From Chloroflexota bacterium (GTDB lineage: Bacteria; Chloroflexota; Limnocylindria; Limnocylindrales; CSP1-4), in NCBI GenBank assembly GCA_025935925.1, contig JAICUI010000030.1:1-37750 (forward strand): a stretch of DNA of 37,750 nucleotides, written 5' to 3'. The notes under the pieces were generated by a model. The model did not search any database. It was not told where the DNA came from and saw only the letters and a program-made list of their open reading frames with translations. Positions 23,323 to 31,535 of this stretch are shown here, one piece after another; position 1 is the stretch's first letter, and each line of letters starts with the position of its first letter. The position numbers were made by a program, and so were the translations under genes.

Positions 23323-23446
23323 CGAGGGCCGGCGCGGCCTCTCAGGGAACTCTCAGGCGATCGGCACTATCATCCGCCACGGCCCGGCTGGGGGTTGTGC
23401 GCCGGACCGGTCGTCAACCTGTCACGACATGAACCGGAGTCACGCA

Positions 23447-24646
23447 GTGTCACATCGCGTCTCCGGGCACCCGGGCCGGCCGCGTCTGGCCATCCGGGCC
23501 GCCCTGCTCCTCTCGGCCCTCGGGCTCGTCGCCGGCCCGCTGGCCCCCCTCGCGTCCGCGGTCACGTCGGGCGGCCTCACCGTCACGACGCCGTTCCCCT
23601 CGGTGGTCGCGGAGCCCGGGAACACGGCTACGTTCAAGCTCACGATCGGCTCCCAGCAGGCGGGCGACGTCAAGCTCGCGCTGCAGAACGCGCCGTCGGA
23701 CTGGACGACGCGATTCTCGGGCGGTGGGCTCAACGTCGAGAGCGCGTACGTCGACAAGGGCAAGACCGTCGACGTCGAGCTCGACGTGGACGTGCCCGAT
23801 ACCGCACCCGACGGCGTGAAGGGCCTCAACGTCGTCGCCACGCAGGGTTCGGCGACCGTCACCCTCCCGGTCCAGGTGAGGGTCGCGGCGAAGTCGGGCG
23901 GCGACGTCACGCTGACGACGGACAACCCGGGCCAGCGCGGGCCGCAGACGACCACGTTCACCTTCAACCTGACCCTCAAGAACGGGACGGGGACCGACCA
24001 GACGTTCTCCTTCGACGCGCAGGGCGCGGATCCGAACTGGACGGTCAGCGCCAAGCCCGCCGGCGAGTCGCAGGCGGTCAGCACGGTCGTGAAGGCGGGC
24101 GCATCGACCACGGTCACCGCCACGGCGCAGGCGCCGGACGGCACGCAGGCCGGCACCTATCCGTTCACCGTCACCGCGACCGGCGGCGGCAAGACGGCGC
24201 AGGCCCAGCTGACGATCGAGATCACCGGCAGCTTCACCGTCGACCTCTCGACGCCCGACCAGGTGCTGTCGACCAAGGGCAACGCCGGCTCCCTGACGAA
24301 CTTCACCATCCGTGTCACCAACAACGGCACGGCGCCGATCACGAACGTCACGCCGAGCGCCACCGCGCCCACCGGGTGGACGGTCACGTTCGAGCCGGCC
24401 ACGGTGGCGTCGATCGACGCCGGCGCCAACCAGGACTTCATCGCGAAGATCACCCCGACCTCCGACGCGATCACCGGCGACTACAACGTCACGATGACCG
24501 CGAAGGCGACGGAGGCATCCTCCACCGCGACCACGATCCGGTTCACGGTCGAGACGCCGGCCTACTGGTGGATCGCCGGGATCGTGCTGATCGTGCTCGT
24601 GTTCGCCGCCCTGTACTGGGTCTTCCGGACCTACGGTCGGCGGTAG
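23447..24646 (+). CDS. Exported NEW3-domain protein with C-terminal anchor (COG1470 type)
   Basis: A 399-residue envelope protein. It has a signal peptide (AIRAALLLSALGLVAGPLAPLASA is 24 residues; cleavage near ASA-VTS), then three Ig-like beta-sandwich repeats of about 100 residues. Each has the NEW3 pattern of PGN/T-x-x-F-x-L-x-x-x-N, for example SLTNFTIRVTNNGTAP and TGWTVTFEPATV. One C-terminal TM helix (WWIAGIVLIVLVFAALYWVF) and a basic end follow. Such proteins are commonly encoded with ABC-2 exporters, as here. GTG 23447 has CGGAG 7 nt upstream; ATG 23429 would add six residues. The gap to the ABC ATPase is only 5 nt. It probably serves as an extracytoplasmic partner of that transporter. 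Confidence 0.85.
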   Translation: MSHRVSGHPGRPRLAIRAALLLSALGLVAGPLAPLASAVTSGGLTVTTPFPSVVAEPGNTATFKLTIGSQQAGDVKLALQNAPSDWTTRFSGGGLNVESAYVDKGKTVDVELDVDVPDTAPDGVKGLNVVATQGSATVTLPVQVRVAAKSGGDVTLTTDNPGQRGPQTTTFTFNLTLKNGTGTDQTFSFDAQGADPNWTVSAKPAGESQAVSTVVKAGASTTVTATAQAPDGTQAGTYPFTVTATGGGKTAQAQLTIEITGSFTVDLSTPDQVLSTKGNAGSLTNFTIRVTNNGTAPITNVTPSATAPTGWTVTFEPATVASIDAGANQDFIAKITPTSDAITGDYNVTMTAKATEASSTATTIRFTVETPAYWWIAGIVLIVLVFAALYWVFRTYGRR

Positions 24647-24651
24647 CCGCC

Positions 24652-25929
24652 ATGACGGACGAGCCCACGACGCCGGCCGACGCGGACCCCCCGTCCGGCG
24701 CCGCGCCCGGCGTCCCCGAGGCTGGCGAGCCCGCGTCCGATCCCACCGGCGCGGATGCCGCGACCGGGCCCGATGCCGCCACCGGCGTCACGGCCGTCCG
24801 TGGCCTCGCCCGGCGCGGGTCGCGCCAGTCGCGGCGGCCCGGTGCGGGAACGGGTGGAGCGGGCGGCGCGGCGACGGCGACCAGGGCCGGCAGCGCGGCG
24901 ACCGACGGGGCCGGGCGAGAGGCGCCGAGAGCCCGCCGCCGCGTCACGGTCGCCGAGGTGCTGGCGGACGTCCCGGAGGACGCCGTCATCGTCACCCGCC
25001 GGCTGACCAAGCAGTACGGCGACTTCACCGCGGTCGAGCGCCTCGACCTCACGATCCGGCGCGGCGAGGTCTTCGGCCTGCTCGGGCCGAACGGCGCCGG
25101 CAAGACGACGACGGTGCTCATGCTGCTCGGCCTCACGGAGCCCACCAAGGGCGTCGTCCGCGTCCTCGGCCTCGATCCGGTCCGCGAGCCGCTCGCGGTG
25201 AAGCGCCGCGTCGGGTACCTGCCCGACAACGTCGGCTTCTACGGCGGGATGACCGGCCGCGAGAACCTCCGCTACACGGCGAGGCTCAACGGCATCGCGC
25301 GCAGCGACGCCGAGGCGATCATCGACGAGCTCCTCGCCGAGGTCCGCCTCGAGGACGCCGCCGACAAACGGGCCGACACCTACTCCCGCGGCATGCGCCA
25401 GCGCCTGGGCATCGCGGACGCGCTCGTGAAGCAGCCGTCGGTGCTGATCCTCGACGAGCCGACGATCGCGATCGATCCCTCGGGCGTCGAGGAGCTCCTC
25501 GCGCTGCTGCGCCGCCTCGTCCAGGAGCGCAGCCTGACCGTGCTGCTCTCGTCGCACATCCTGGGCCAGGTCCAGTCGCTGTGTGACCGCGTCGGGTTCT
25601 TCTCGGCGGGGCACCTCGTGGCCGCCGGGCCGCTCGACGAGCTCGCCGGCGGATCGGACCGCCACGTCGAGCTCGAGGTGGCGATCGACGGCCCGCCATC
25701 CGACATCGACCCGGTCGTCCGGCGCGTCCCGGGCGTGACCGACGTCTCCCCCGACCCGAAGGAGGAGCGGCTGCGCATCGTGACCGGCAGCTCGGACGTG
25801 GCGGCGCCGGTCGCGGCGGCGCTCGCGGCGGCCGGCCTGACGCTCATCCACCTCCGACGCCGGGGCACCGACCTGTTGGAGCTCTACCGCAAGTACGTCC
25901 CGGAGGGTGTCGATGGCCGCGCCCGCTGA
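24652..25929 (+). CDS. ABC-2-type transporter ATP-binding protein
   Basis: A 425-residue ATPase that would power the permease encoded next. Motifs: Walker A GPNGAGKTT (about 145-153), Q-loop replaced by the GYLPDNVGFYGGMTGREN segment, signature YSRGMRQRLG (variant of LSGGQ), Walker B LILDEP, and H-loop SSHILG. The C-terminal 100 residues form the extension usual in NatA/CcmA-like exporters. Unusual is an N-terminal extension of about 110 Ala/Gly/Thr/Asp-rich residues, presumably disordered, before VIVTRRLTKQYGDF. ATG 24652 starts 5 nt after the NEW3 gene; its end overlaps the permease start. A three-gene operon is clear. Substrate unknown. Confidence 0.92.
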   Translation: MTDEPTTPADADPPSGAAPGVPEAGEPASDPTGADAATGPDAATGVTAVRGLARRGSRQSRRPGAGTGGAGGAATATRAGSAATDGAGREAPRARRRVTVAEVLADVPEDAVIVTRRLTKQYGDFTAVERLDLTIRRGEVFGLLGPNGAGKTTTVLMLLGLTEPTKGVVRVLGLDPVREPLAVKRRVGYLPDNVGFYGGMTGRENLRYTARLNGIARSDAEAIIDELLAEVRLEDAADKRADTYSRGMRQRLGIADALVKQPSVLILDEPTIAIDPSGVEELLALLRRLVQERSLTVLLSSHILGQVQSLCDRVGFFSAGHLVAAGPLDELAGGSDRHVELEVAIDGPPSDIDPVVRRVPGVTDVSPDPKEERLRIVTGSSDVAAPVAAALAAAGLTLIHLRRRGTDLLELYRKYVPEGVDGRAR

Positions 25930-26947
25930 CACGTCTCGTCGCGCCGACGCGACACGCAAGGCCCGCCGCGCGGAGCGGGCGCCGTCGGGCGGCTGGCGGA
26001 CGATCGCCGCGAAGGAGCTCGCCGACCACCTCGGCAGCATCCGGTTCTTCGTCCTGCTGCTGGTGATCGCGGGCTTCGCCGCGCTGCCGATGATCTTCCG
26101 CTCGAGCGAGCTCAGCTCGGACGCGCCCAAGCTCGCCGGCGCGCCGGCGCTGTTCCTGGCGCTGTTCGTGACCGCGCCCCAGAACTTCGGCGGGTTCACG
26201 ACCGTGACGTTCGTCGCCCTGCTGGTGCCGCTCGTCGGCATCGCCTTCGGGTTCGACGGCATCAACAGCGAGCGCTCGCAGGGCACCCTGGCGCGCCTGG
26301 TCGCGCAGCCGATCCACCGCGACGACATCGTCAACGGCAAGTTCGGCGCCGGCATCTTCGTCATCGGGCTGATGCTGACGGCGCTCGTGATCTTCATCGC
26401 GGCGCTCGGGATCGTCCGTCTCGGGATCATCCCCGGCCCCGAGGAGCTGGCCCGGGTCGTGCTGTGGCTCGGCGCCACGATCCTGTACGCGTCGTTCTGG
26501 CTGGCCTTCGGCCTCTTCCTGTCGGTGGTCCTGCGGAGCCCGGCAACCGCGGCGCTGGTCGGCTTCGGCTCGTGGCTCGGCCTCACGCTGTTCGGCCAGT
26601 TCCTGCTGCCGCTGATCGCCGGCGTGCTGTTCCCGGCCACGACGACGACGCTCGGCGGCTACGCCTACGCGTCGACCCAGACCGCGCAGATCTTCCTGCG
26701 GATCTCGCCCGCGTTCCTGTACCAGGACATCGTCCAGGCGGTCGTGAACCCGACGGTGACGACCGTCCTCGGCTACTCGAACATCAACCAGGCGATCGCC
26801 GACCAGGCGGACCGCATCCCGGGCCTCCTCACCGTCGACCAGTCGGTGCTGCTCGTCCTGCCGCAGATCGTGGTGCTGTTCGCGATCACCGCGGCGATGT
26901 TCGCGCTGGCGTACGTGCTGTTCCTGCGGCAGGAAGTCCGCGCCTAG
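25913..26947 (+). CDS. ABC-2-type transporter permease
   Basis: A 344-residue membrane protein, partner of the ATPase just upstream. After a basic N-terminal tail (about 30 residues) comes IAAKELADHLGSIRF, the interface helix of ABC-2 permeases. Six or so TM helices follow; the pattern INSERSQGTLARLVAQPIHRDD, here 22 residues, is the coupling-helix region typical of NosY/GldF-like permeases. ATG 25913 has GGAGG 6 nt before it and is preferred over GTG 25907. The coding sequence overlaps the ATPase gene by 17 nt, so translation is coupled. The operon may export a lipid, peptide or antibiotic. Confidence 0.9.
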   Translation: MAAPADTSRRADATRKARRAERAPSGGWRTIAAKELADHLGSIRFFVLLLVIAGFAALPMIFRSSELSSDAPKLAGAPALFLALFVTAPQNFGGFTTVTFVALLVPLVGIAFGFDGINSERSQGTLARLVAQPIHRDDIVNGKFGAGIFVIGLMLTALVIFIAALGIVRLGIIPGPEELARVVLWLGATILYASFWLAFGLFLSVVLRSPATAALVGFGSWLGLTLFGQFLLPLIAGVLFPATTTTLGGYAYASTQTAQIFLRISPAFLYQDIVQAVVNPTVTTVLGYSNINQAIADQADRIPGLLTVDQSVLLVLPQIVVLFAITAAMFALAYVLFLRQEVRA

Positions 26948-27035
26948 GCCCGGTCACGAACGCGTCACCGGCGCGGGCCACGATCGTGCTGCCCGGCGGG
27001 CATCTGACGGGCCTCCGCCCGCGTACCGAGTGTCG

Positions 27036-28619
27036 ATGATCGAGCCGTATCCCACCTCCCGCGCCGCCGCCTCGACGAGCCCTCGCGCCATCTCCGGCTG
27101 GCAGGCCGCCGTGTCCGGCGCCATCGCGGCGGCGCTCGCCCTCGCGACGGGCGAGCTCGTGGCGGCGTTCGTGCCCGGCGCGACGTCGCCGATCGTGGCC
27201 GTCGGTGCGGCGATCATCGACTTCGCGCCGCCCGGCTCGAAGGACTTCGTGGTCTCGCTGTTCGGGACCAACGACAAGACCGCGCTGCTGCTCGTCGTCG
27301 GCGGGGTGGTCCTCGTGGTGGGTGCGCTCATCGGCCTGCTCGCGCGGCGGTCGACGATCGCCGCGGGCGTCGCGATCGTCCTGCTGACCGGCGTCGGGAC
27401 GCTCGCTGCGGTCCGGGATCCCGCGTCATCGGTGATGCCCGCGCTCGCGTCGTGGGCCGCGCAGTCCGCGGTCGGCTATCTCGCCCTCACGACGCTCCTC
27501 GGGGCCGCCGTGCCCGCGGGGGCCCGCACGACGGACGTCGCACCGGATCGGCGGCGCTTCCTCGCGTGGGCGGGCGGCCTGGGCGTCCTGGCCGTGCTCG
27601 GCGGCGGTCTCGGGCGTTCCATCCTCACGACCCGCGCCGCGAGCACCGCCGAGGCCGACACCTCGATCCCGCCGGTCACCTCGCCCATCCCGACCGTCGG
27701 CCCGGACGACGGGTTCGCGATCGACGGGCTCACGCCGCTGGTCGTCCCGAACGAGGACTTCTACCGCATCGACACGGCACTCCTCGTGCCGTCGGTGGAC
27801 ATCGGGGGCTGGCAGCTGCGCGTGCACGGGATGGTGAACAAGGAGGTGACGCTGACCTTCGACCAGCTCGTCGCGATGCCGCTCGTGGAGCAGTACGTCA
27901 CGATCGCGTGCGTGAGCAACGAGGTCGGCGGCGGCCTCGTCGGCAATGCCAAGTGGACCGGCGTCCCGCTCCTCGACGTCCTCGGGCTGGCCGGCGTGCA
28001 GGACGGCGCGACACAGATCGTGCCGCGCTCCGTCGACGGCTGGACCGCCGGCTTTCCGACCGAGTGGGTGACCCACCCCGAGCGGCCGCGCGACGCGCTG
28101 ATCGCCGTGAAGATGAACGACGAGCCGCTGCCGGTGGAGCACGGGTTCCCGGCGCGCCTGATCGTCCCGGGGCTGTACGGCTACGTGTCGGCGACGAAGT
28201 GGCTGGCGGAGCTCGAGCTGACCACGCTCGAGGCATTCGACGCCTACTGGGTGCCGCGCGGCTGGGCGAAGGAGGCGCCGATCCTGACCCAGTCCCGGAT
28301 CGACGTGCCGCACGAGGGCAACGGTGTCAAGGCCGGGCTCGTGAACGTCGCGGGCGTCGCGTGGGCGCCCGATCGCGGCATCTCCAAGGTCGAGGTGCAG
28401 GTCGACCAGGGCGACTGGCGAGCGGCGACGCTGTCGACGACGGCGTTCGGGCCGCAGACCTGGGTCCAGTGGAAGTACGCGTGGCAGGCGACCTCCGGGC
28501 AGCACACGCTGACCGTCCGCGCAACCGACGGCACCGGCACCGTCCAGGAGGATCGGGTCACGCCGCCGCCGCCCGACGGCGCGCGCGGCTACCACTGGGT
28601 GACGGTCGACGTCACCTGA
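27036..28619 (+). CDS. Membrane-anchored sulfite-oxidase-fold molybdopterin oxidoreductase
   Basis: A 527-residue enzyme. Residues 1-160 form about four TM helices, followed by RRRFLAWAGG at about 171-180 and another hydrophobic stretch. This resembles a twin-arginine motif placed inside the protein. The catalytic SUOX domain has the Mo-binding Cys at about 292 in VTIACVSNEVGGG and PARLIVPGLYGYVSATKWL, the usual cofactor segment. The C-terminal Ig-like dimerisation domain (ISKVEVQVDQGDW, ending YHWVTVDVT) is present. It faces the outside or periplasm and probably reduces or oxidises a small oxo-compound. Relatives include sulfite oxidases and MsrP-like reductases. No heme partner gene is adjacent. 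Starts at ATG 27036; GTG 27030 is the alternative. Confidence 0.9.
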   Translation: MIEPYPTSRAAASTSPRAISGWQAAVSGAIAAALALATGELVAAFVPGATSPIVAVGAAIIDFAPPGSKDFVVSLFGTNDKTALLLVVGGVVLVVGALIGLLARRSTIAAGVAIVLLTGVGTLAAVRDPASSVMPALASWAAQSAVGYLALTTLLGAAVPAGARTTDVAPDRRRFLAWAGGLGVLAVLGGGLGRSILTTRAASTAEADTSIPPVTSPIPTVGPDDGFAIDGLTPLVVPNEDFYRIDTALLVPSVDIGGWQLRVHGMVNKEVTLTFDQLVAMPLVEQYVTIACVSNEVGGGLVGNAKWTGVPLLDVLGLAGVQDGATQIVPRSVDGWTAGFPTEWVTHPERPRDALIAVKMNDEPLPVEHGFPARLIVPGLYGYVSATKWLAELELTTLEAFDAYWVPRGWAKEAPILTQSRIDVPHEGNGVKAGLVNVAGVAWAPDRGISKVEVQVDQGDWRAATLSTTAFGPQTWVQWKYAWQATSGQHTLTVRATDGTGTVQEDRVTPPPPDGARGYHWVTVDVT

Positions 28620-28631
28620 TTCGGGCCGCCT

Positions 28632-28655
28632 CGCGTTCGAACCCTTCGGAACGCG
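28632..28655 (+). terminator. Hairpin between Mo-enzyme and DUF3090
   Basis: CGCGTTC (28632-28638) pairs with GAACGCG (28649-28655); inner bases GAA/TTC can pair too. It lies 12 nt after the Mo-enzyme stop and just before the TACCCT box of the next gene. Probable terminator that insulates the following promoter. Confidence 0.5.
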
Positions 28656-28663
28656 GCTTCCGG

Positions 28664-28669
28664 TACCCT
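28664..28669 (+). promoter_or_regulatory. TANNNT box (TACCCT) before DUF3090
   Basis: TACCCT lies 8 nt before the ATG of the DUF3090 gene, with no ribosome site between and a terminator hairpin just upstream. A leaderless transcript is likely. Confidence 0.5.
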
Positions 28670-28677
28670 CCGGCCAC

Positions 28678-29250
28678 ATGCCCCGCCGCCGTTTCCTCTT
28701 CGACACTCCCGACCGCTTCGTCGCCGGCACCGTCGGCGAACCCGGCAACCGGACGTTCTACCTCCAGGCCCGCGACGGCTCGCGGATCGTCTCGGTCGCC
28801 GGGGAGAAGGTGCAGGTCGCCGTCCTCGCGCAGCGCCTCGGCGACCTGCTCGACGAGCTCGAGCGCCGCGGGATCGAGGGCGCGGAGGACGTCGACGACG
28901 TCGCCGGTGACGCGCGGCCGCTCGACGAACCGCTGAACGAGGCGTTCCGGGCGGGGGTGCTGTCGCTCGGCTGGGATACCGCCGACGACCTCGTGCTGCT
29001 CGAGGCGCGCGAGATCACCGAGGCCGACGTCGACGAGGAAGGCCAGGAGACCGAGGCGTTCGAGGACGACGACGATGAGGACGGCCCCGACCTGCTGCGC
29101 GTGCGCGTGACGCCCGCGTACGCGCGCGAGTTCATCGCCGGCGCGCTCCGCGTGCTCGCCGCCGGGCGACCGCCATGCCCGCTGTGCGGCCAGCCGCTGG
29201 ACCCCCAGGGCCACCTCTGCCCGCGTCGCAACGGGCACCTCCTCAACTAG
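28678..29250 (+). CDS. DUF3090 family protein
   Basis: A 190-residue protein. The opening (FLFDTPDRFVAGTVGEPGN, then RTFYLQARDG) is the diagnostic DUF3090 start. A helical middle (AVLAQRLGDLLDELERRG) and a very acidic loop (EAFEDDDDEDG) follow. The C-terminus is a zinc-ribbon-like CPLCG...CPRRNGH. The family is known mainly from Actinobacteria and Chloroflexi and sits beside the SCO1664 family, as here, 17 nt upstream of it. Its biochemical role is not established. The zinc ribbon suggests nucleic-acid or protein binding (inference). Confidence 0.92.
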   Translation: MPRRRFLFDTPDRFVAGTVGEPGNRTFYLQARDGSRIVSVAGEKVQVAVLAQRLGDLLDELERRGIEGAEDVDDVAGDARPLDEPLNEAFRAGVLSLGWDTADDLVLLEAREITEADVDEEGQETEAFEDDDDEDGPDLLRVRVTPAYAREFIAGALRVLAAGRPPCPLCGQPLDPQGHLCPRRNGHLLN

Positions 29251-29267
29251 CGCGCCGATCGATCATC

Positions 29268-30155
29268 GTGGGGGATCCCGAGGACCGCGACGCGCTCGAA
29301 GCCGAGATCCTCGCCGGGATGGCGTCCGAGCTGGACGAAGGCGAGGAGGTCGTCACGGACGACGACGTCGAGGACGACGAGGAGACGAGCTCCGTCGACG
29401 ACCTCGGGCTCCCGATGCCGGTGCTCGCGGTGACCGACGCGCTCGAGCTCCTGACGCGCGGCGAGCTGTCGGTCGTCGGCCGGCTGTGGGCGTCGACCAA
29501 CAACGCGATGCTGTGCCTCGCGACGCTCCCGGGTGCCGGCGGCGGCGGCGGCCCGCTCGAGGCCGCGTGCATCTACAAGCCGGTGATGGGCGAGCGGCCG
29601 CTGGGCGACTTCCCCGACGCGACGCTGTCGCGACGCGAGGTGGCGGCGTTCGCGGTCTCGCGCGCCTCGGGCTGGGACATCGTCCCGCCCACCGTCCTGC
29701 GCGAGGGCCCGTTCGGCGAAGGGATGGTCCAGCTCTGGATCCGCGCGGACCCGGAGGTCGATCCGGTCCGGATGGTGGTCGACGAGGACCCATGCCTGCG
29801 GCCGATCGCCGTGTTCGACGCCGCGGTGAACAACACCGACCGCAAGGCCGGCCACCTGATCCCGGTGCCCGGCGGACACGTGTACGGCGTCGACCACGGC
29901 GTCACGTTCTCGCCCGTCCCGAAGCTGCGGACGGTGCTCTGGGGCTGGCGGGGCCAGCGTTTCGGGCACGAGGAGGTCGACGTCCTGCGGTCGCTGCGTC
30001 TCGGGCTCGACGGGCCGTTGGGCGACGAGCTGCGGCGGCTCCTGGACCCGATCGAGGTCGCGGCGACGTGCCGCCGCATCGACCGGCTGCTCTCGACGGG
30101 ATCCTTCCCACAGCCGGACCCGCGACGACCGGCGCTGCCATGGCCGCCGGTGTGA
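29268..30155 (+). CDS. SCO1664-family protein (PI3/4-kinase-like fold)
   Basis: A 295-residue protein of the SCO1664 family. After an acidic tail (VVTDDDVEDDEET) come ELSVVGRLWASTNN, ACIYKPVMGERPLGDFP with a kinase-type Lys, a helix (SRREVAAFAVSRASG), NNTDRKAGHLIPV and GVDHGVTF with Asp and His residues suited to metal binding. The pattern resembles a phosphatidylinositol 3/4-kinase-like catalytic core. It may phosphorylate a protein or small molecule, but no activity is proven. GTG 29268 gives a 17-nt gap after DUF3090; no ribosome site is seen and ATG 29319 is an alternative. The pair probably forms an operon. In Actinobacteria it is often next to mshC, which is absent here. Confidence 0.88.
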   Translation: MGDPEDRDALEAEILAGMASELDEGEEVVTDDDVEDDEETSSVDDLGLPMPVLAVTDALELLTRGELSVVGRLWASTNNAMLCLATLPGAGGGGGPLEAACIYKPVMGERPLGDFPDATLSRREVAAFAVSRASGWDIVPPTVLREGPFGEGMVQLWIRADPEVDPVRMVVDEDPCLRPIAVFDAAVNNTDRKAGHLIPVPGGHVYGVDHGVTFSPVPKLRTVLWGWRGQRFGHEEVDVLRSLRLGLDGPLGDELRRLLDPIEVAATCRRIDRLLSTGSFPQPDPRRPALPWPPV

Positions 30156-30236
30156 CGTAGGGGTTCCGCGCGGATACGGAGGCGCTCTCGAACCTCGTCC
30201 TGCGCTTGGAGCGCGCGGCCCGGCGATGCGTGTGGC

Positions 30237-30269
30237 GGCTGGAAGGATGCGATCTCCATCGATCCAGCC
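30237..30269. terminator. Nested bidirectional hairpin
   Basis: GGCTGG (30237-30242) pairs with CCAGCC (30264-30269), and GATG with CATC inside, separated by a 3x3 internal loop. It lies between the convergent SCO1664-family and UspA-like genes. The rest of this 259-nt gap shows no gene. Confidence 0.45.
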
Positions 30270-30414
30270 GGGCGCCGCATCGGATCGCGCTGCCTGCGCC
30301 TGCCCGCGCCCGATCCGAGTCGGACGGCGACTCGCGCCGTGAAGGCGGGTTGCTCCGAGGCGCCCGGTGGATCGTCGGGGACCCGGAGCGAAGGACGCGT
30401 GCGAGCGGGACACC

Positions 30415-30915
30415 CTACCCGACGGTCTCGAAGGTGACCGGCGACTGGCGGTTCGCCTGCTCGGTGCCCGACTGGCCGGTGACCTTTTCGAGGAGGCTCG
30501 GCTGCTCGAGGTCGGGTGGCACGAGGACCAGGGACGCGCCCTGGCGCTCGGCGTAGGCCGCGAGGTCGGTCGCGTCCTTCGTCGTCGGGAGCCAGGCCCA
30601 CGCATCGACGCCCATCGAGCGCAGCTGGCGCACCTGGTCGGCGACGGCTCCGCGGCCCGCCGTGTCGAGCTCGTCGGGATCCAGGCGGTCGCGCGGTCCC
30701 GCCTCCGCCGCGGTGAGCTCCTCCTCGCCCTCGCCCGACCACTCCGTCGGCACCGGGCTCGAGAAGAGCCCCGCCGCGTCCATGTCGTACAGGATCACGG
30801 TGCCGCGCCCGCCGGCGGCGAGCGCCGTCGCGCGCGACCGGACGGCTCGGTACTGGTCGTCCTCGCCGGTGACGGCGACGATGGTCTGGTTCTGGGCGCT
30901 CGTGTCGTTCGGCAT
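30415..30915 (-). CDS. UspA-like hypothetical protein
   Basis: A 166-residue soluble protein. Beginning (NQTIVAVTGEDDQYRAVRSRA) and middle (GGRGTVILYDMDAAGL) suit a Rossmann-like alpha/beta fold. LAAYAERQGASLVLVPPDL near the end matches the pattern A-x-x-x-ADLIV-x-G seen in universal stress proteins, without their ATP-binding Gly-x2-Gly-x9-Gly-Ser. A UspA relative that does not bind ATP is the best guess, with low certainty. ATG 30915 is supported by GGAGG 7 nt before it. It is divergent from the small zinc-ribbon gene. Confidence 0.6.
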   Translation of the reverse strand: MPNDTSAQNQTIVAVTGEDDQYRAVRSRATALAAGGRGTVILYDMDAAGLFSSPVPTEWSGEGEEELTAAEAGPRDRLDPDELDTAGRGAVADQVRQLRSMGVDAWAWLPTTKDATDLAAYAERQGASLVLVPPDLEQPSLLEKVTGQSGTEQANRQSPVTFETVG

Positions 30916-31000
30916 GTGCAAACCTCCCGGGAAGGGACCCAGCCTGCGCCTCGCCGGGTCACGGATGCGTTACAGCACCGTCCTGCCCCGTTCGGGGAGG

Positions 31001-31030
31001 TTGACAGGAACACCCGTTCGACCCGATGAT
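31001..31030 (+). promoter_or_regulatory. Sigma70-like promoter TTGACA-N18-GATGAT
   Basis: A perfect TTGACA (31001-31006) and GATGAT (31025-31030), 18 nt apart, in the intergenic region before the zinc-ribbon gene. A leader of about 160 nt would result. This is the best consensus -35 I noticed in the window. Confidence 0.45.
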
Positions 31031-31196
31031 TCCCGCATCGCCCGATGAACGCGGCCGCCAGGTCGTTGCCCAACCCGCGCAACCGCCGCCGCGCCGGGCC
31101 CATCAGTACGCCGCTCCGGTTCACGCATGGAGAGAACCGTGGGAGCGGCGAGTGGCCCGTCCCAACCCGACGAGCCCGGAAAGGAACACTCGTCAC

Positions 31197-31385
31197 ATGC
31201 TCACCCGCGCCACCACGAACGCCGTGGCGCATCGCGCCAGCTCGATGCGCCGGATGCGCCGTCGAGCGGTCAATGCGACCCGGCTCTACTGCGCCACCAA
31301 CGGCTGCACCTCCTTCCTCGTCCTCGACGAGCTCGGCGGCGTCGCCCACTGCGAGATCTGCGGCTACACCCGCAGGCTCGGCTAG
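31197..31385 (+). CDS. Small zinc-ribbon-like protein
   Basis: A 62-residue protein. The N-terminal half is strongly basic (MRRMRRRAVNATR). The C-terminal half has two Cys pairs, YCATNGC (C-x4-C) and HCEICG (C-x2-C), spaced like a zinc ribbon, with a hydrophobic strand FLVLDEL between them. It may bind RNA, DNA or ribosomes, but no family is recognised. ATG 31197 is chosen because AAGGA lies about 11 nt upstream and codon bias begins there. It stands alone behind a consensus promoter and before a strong hairpin, so it is probably a single-gene transcript. Confidence 0.65.
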   Translation: MLTRATTNAVAHRASSMRRMRRRAVNATRLYCATNGCTSFLVLDELGGVAHCEICGYTRRLG

Positions 31386-31450
31386 CCACTCGTCAACCAC
31401 ATCAGGCTCCGCGGCCGGAGCACATCGCCTCCAGCCCGAGTCAACTCCTT

Positions 31451-31472
31451 CGGCCGGCCCACGGGCCGGCCG
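31451..31472 (+). terminator. Near-perfect 22-nt palindromic hairpin
   Basis: CGGCCGGCCC and GGGCCGGCCG flank two bases (AC). A very stable stem results, 65 nt downstream of the zinc-ribbon gene and before the next promoter. GCTCC-N6-GGAGC at 31406-31421 is a smaller hairpin upstream. Terminator likely. Confidence 0.5.
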
Positions 31473-31535
31473 TCGTGATTCCCGGGCTGCGCGACGGACC
31501 GGCCGGGACACCGCCCGGCGCGGCATGATCGCGGC

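Noticed and set aside
30206-30556. Plus-strand frame in the intergenic region after the SCO1664 gene
   Set aside because: Weak codon bias, overlaps the better-supported UspA-like gene on the other strand, no domain.
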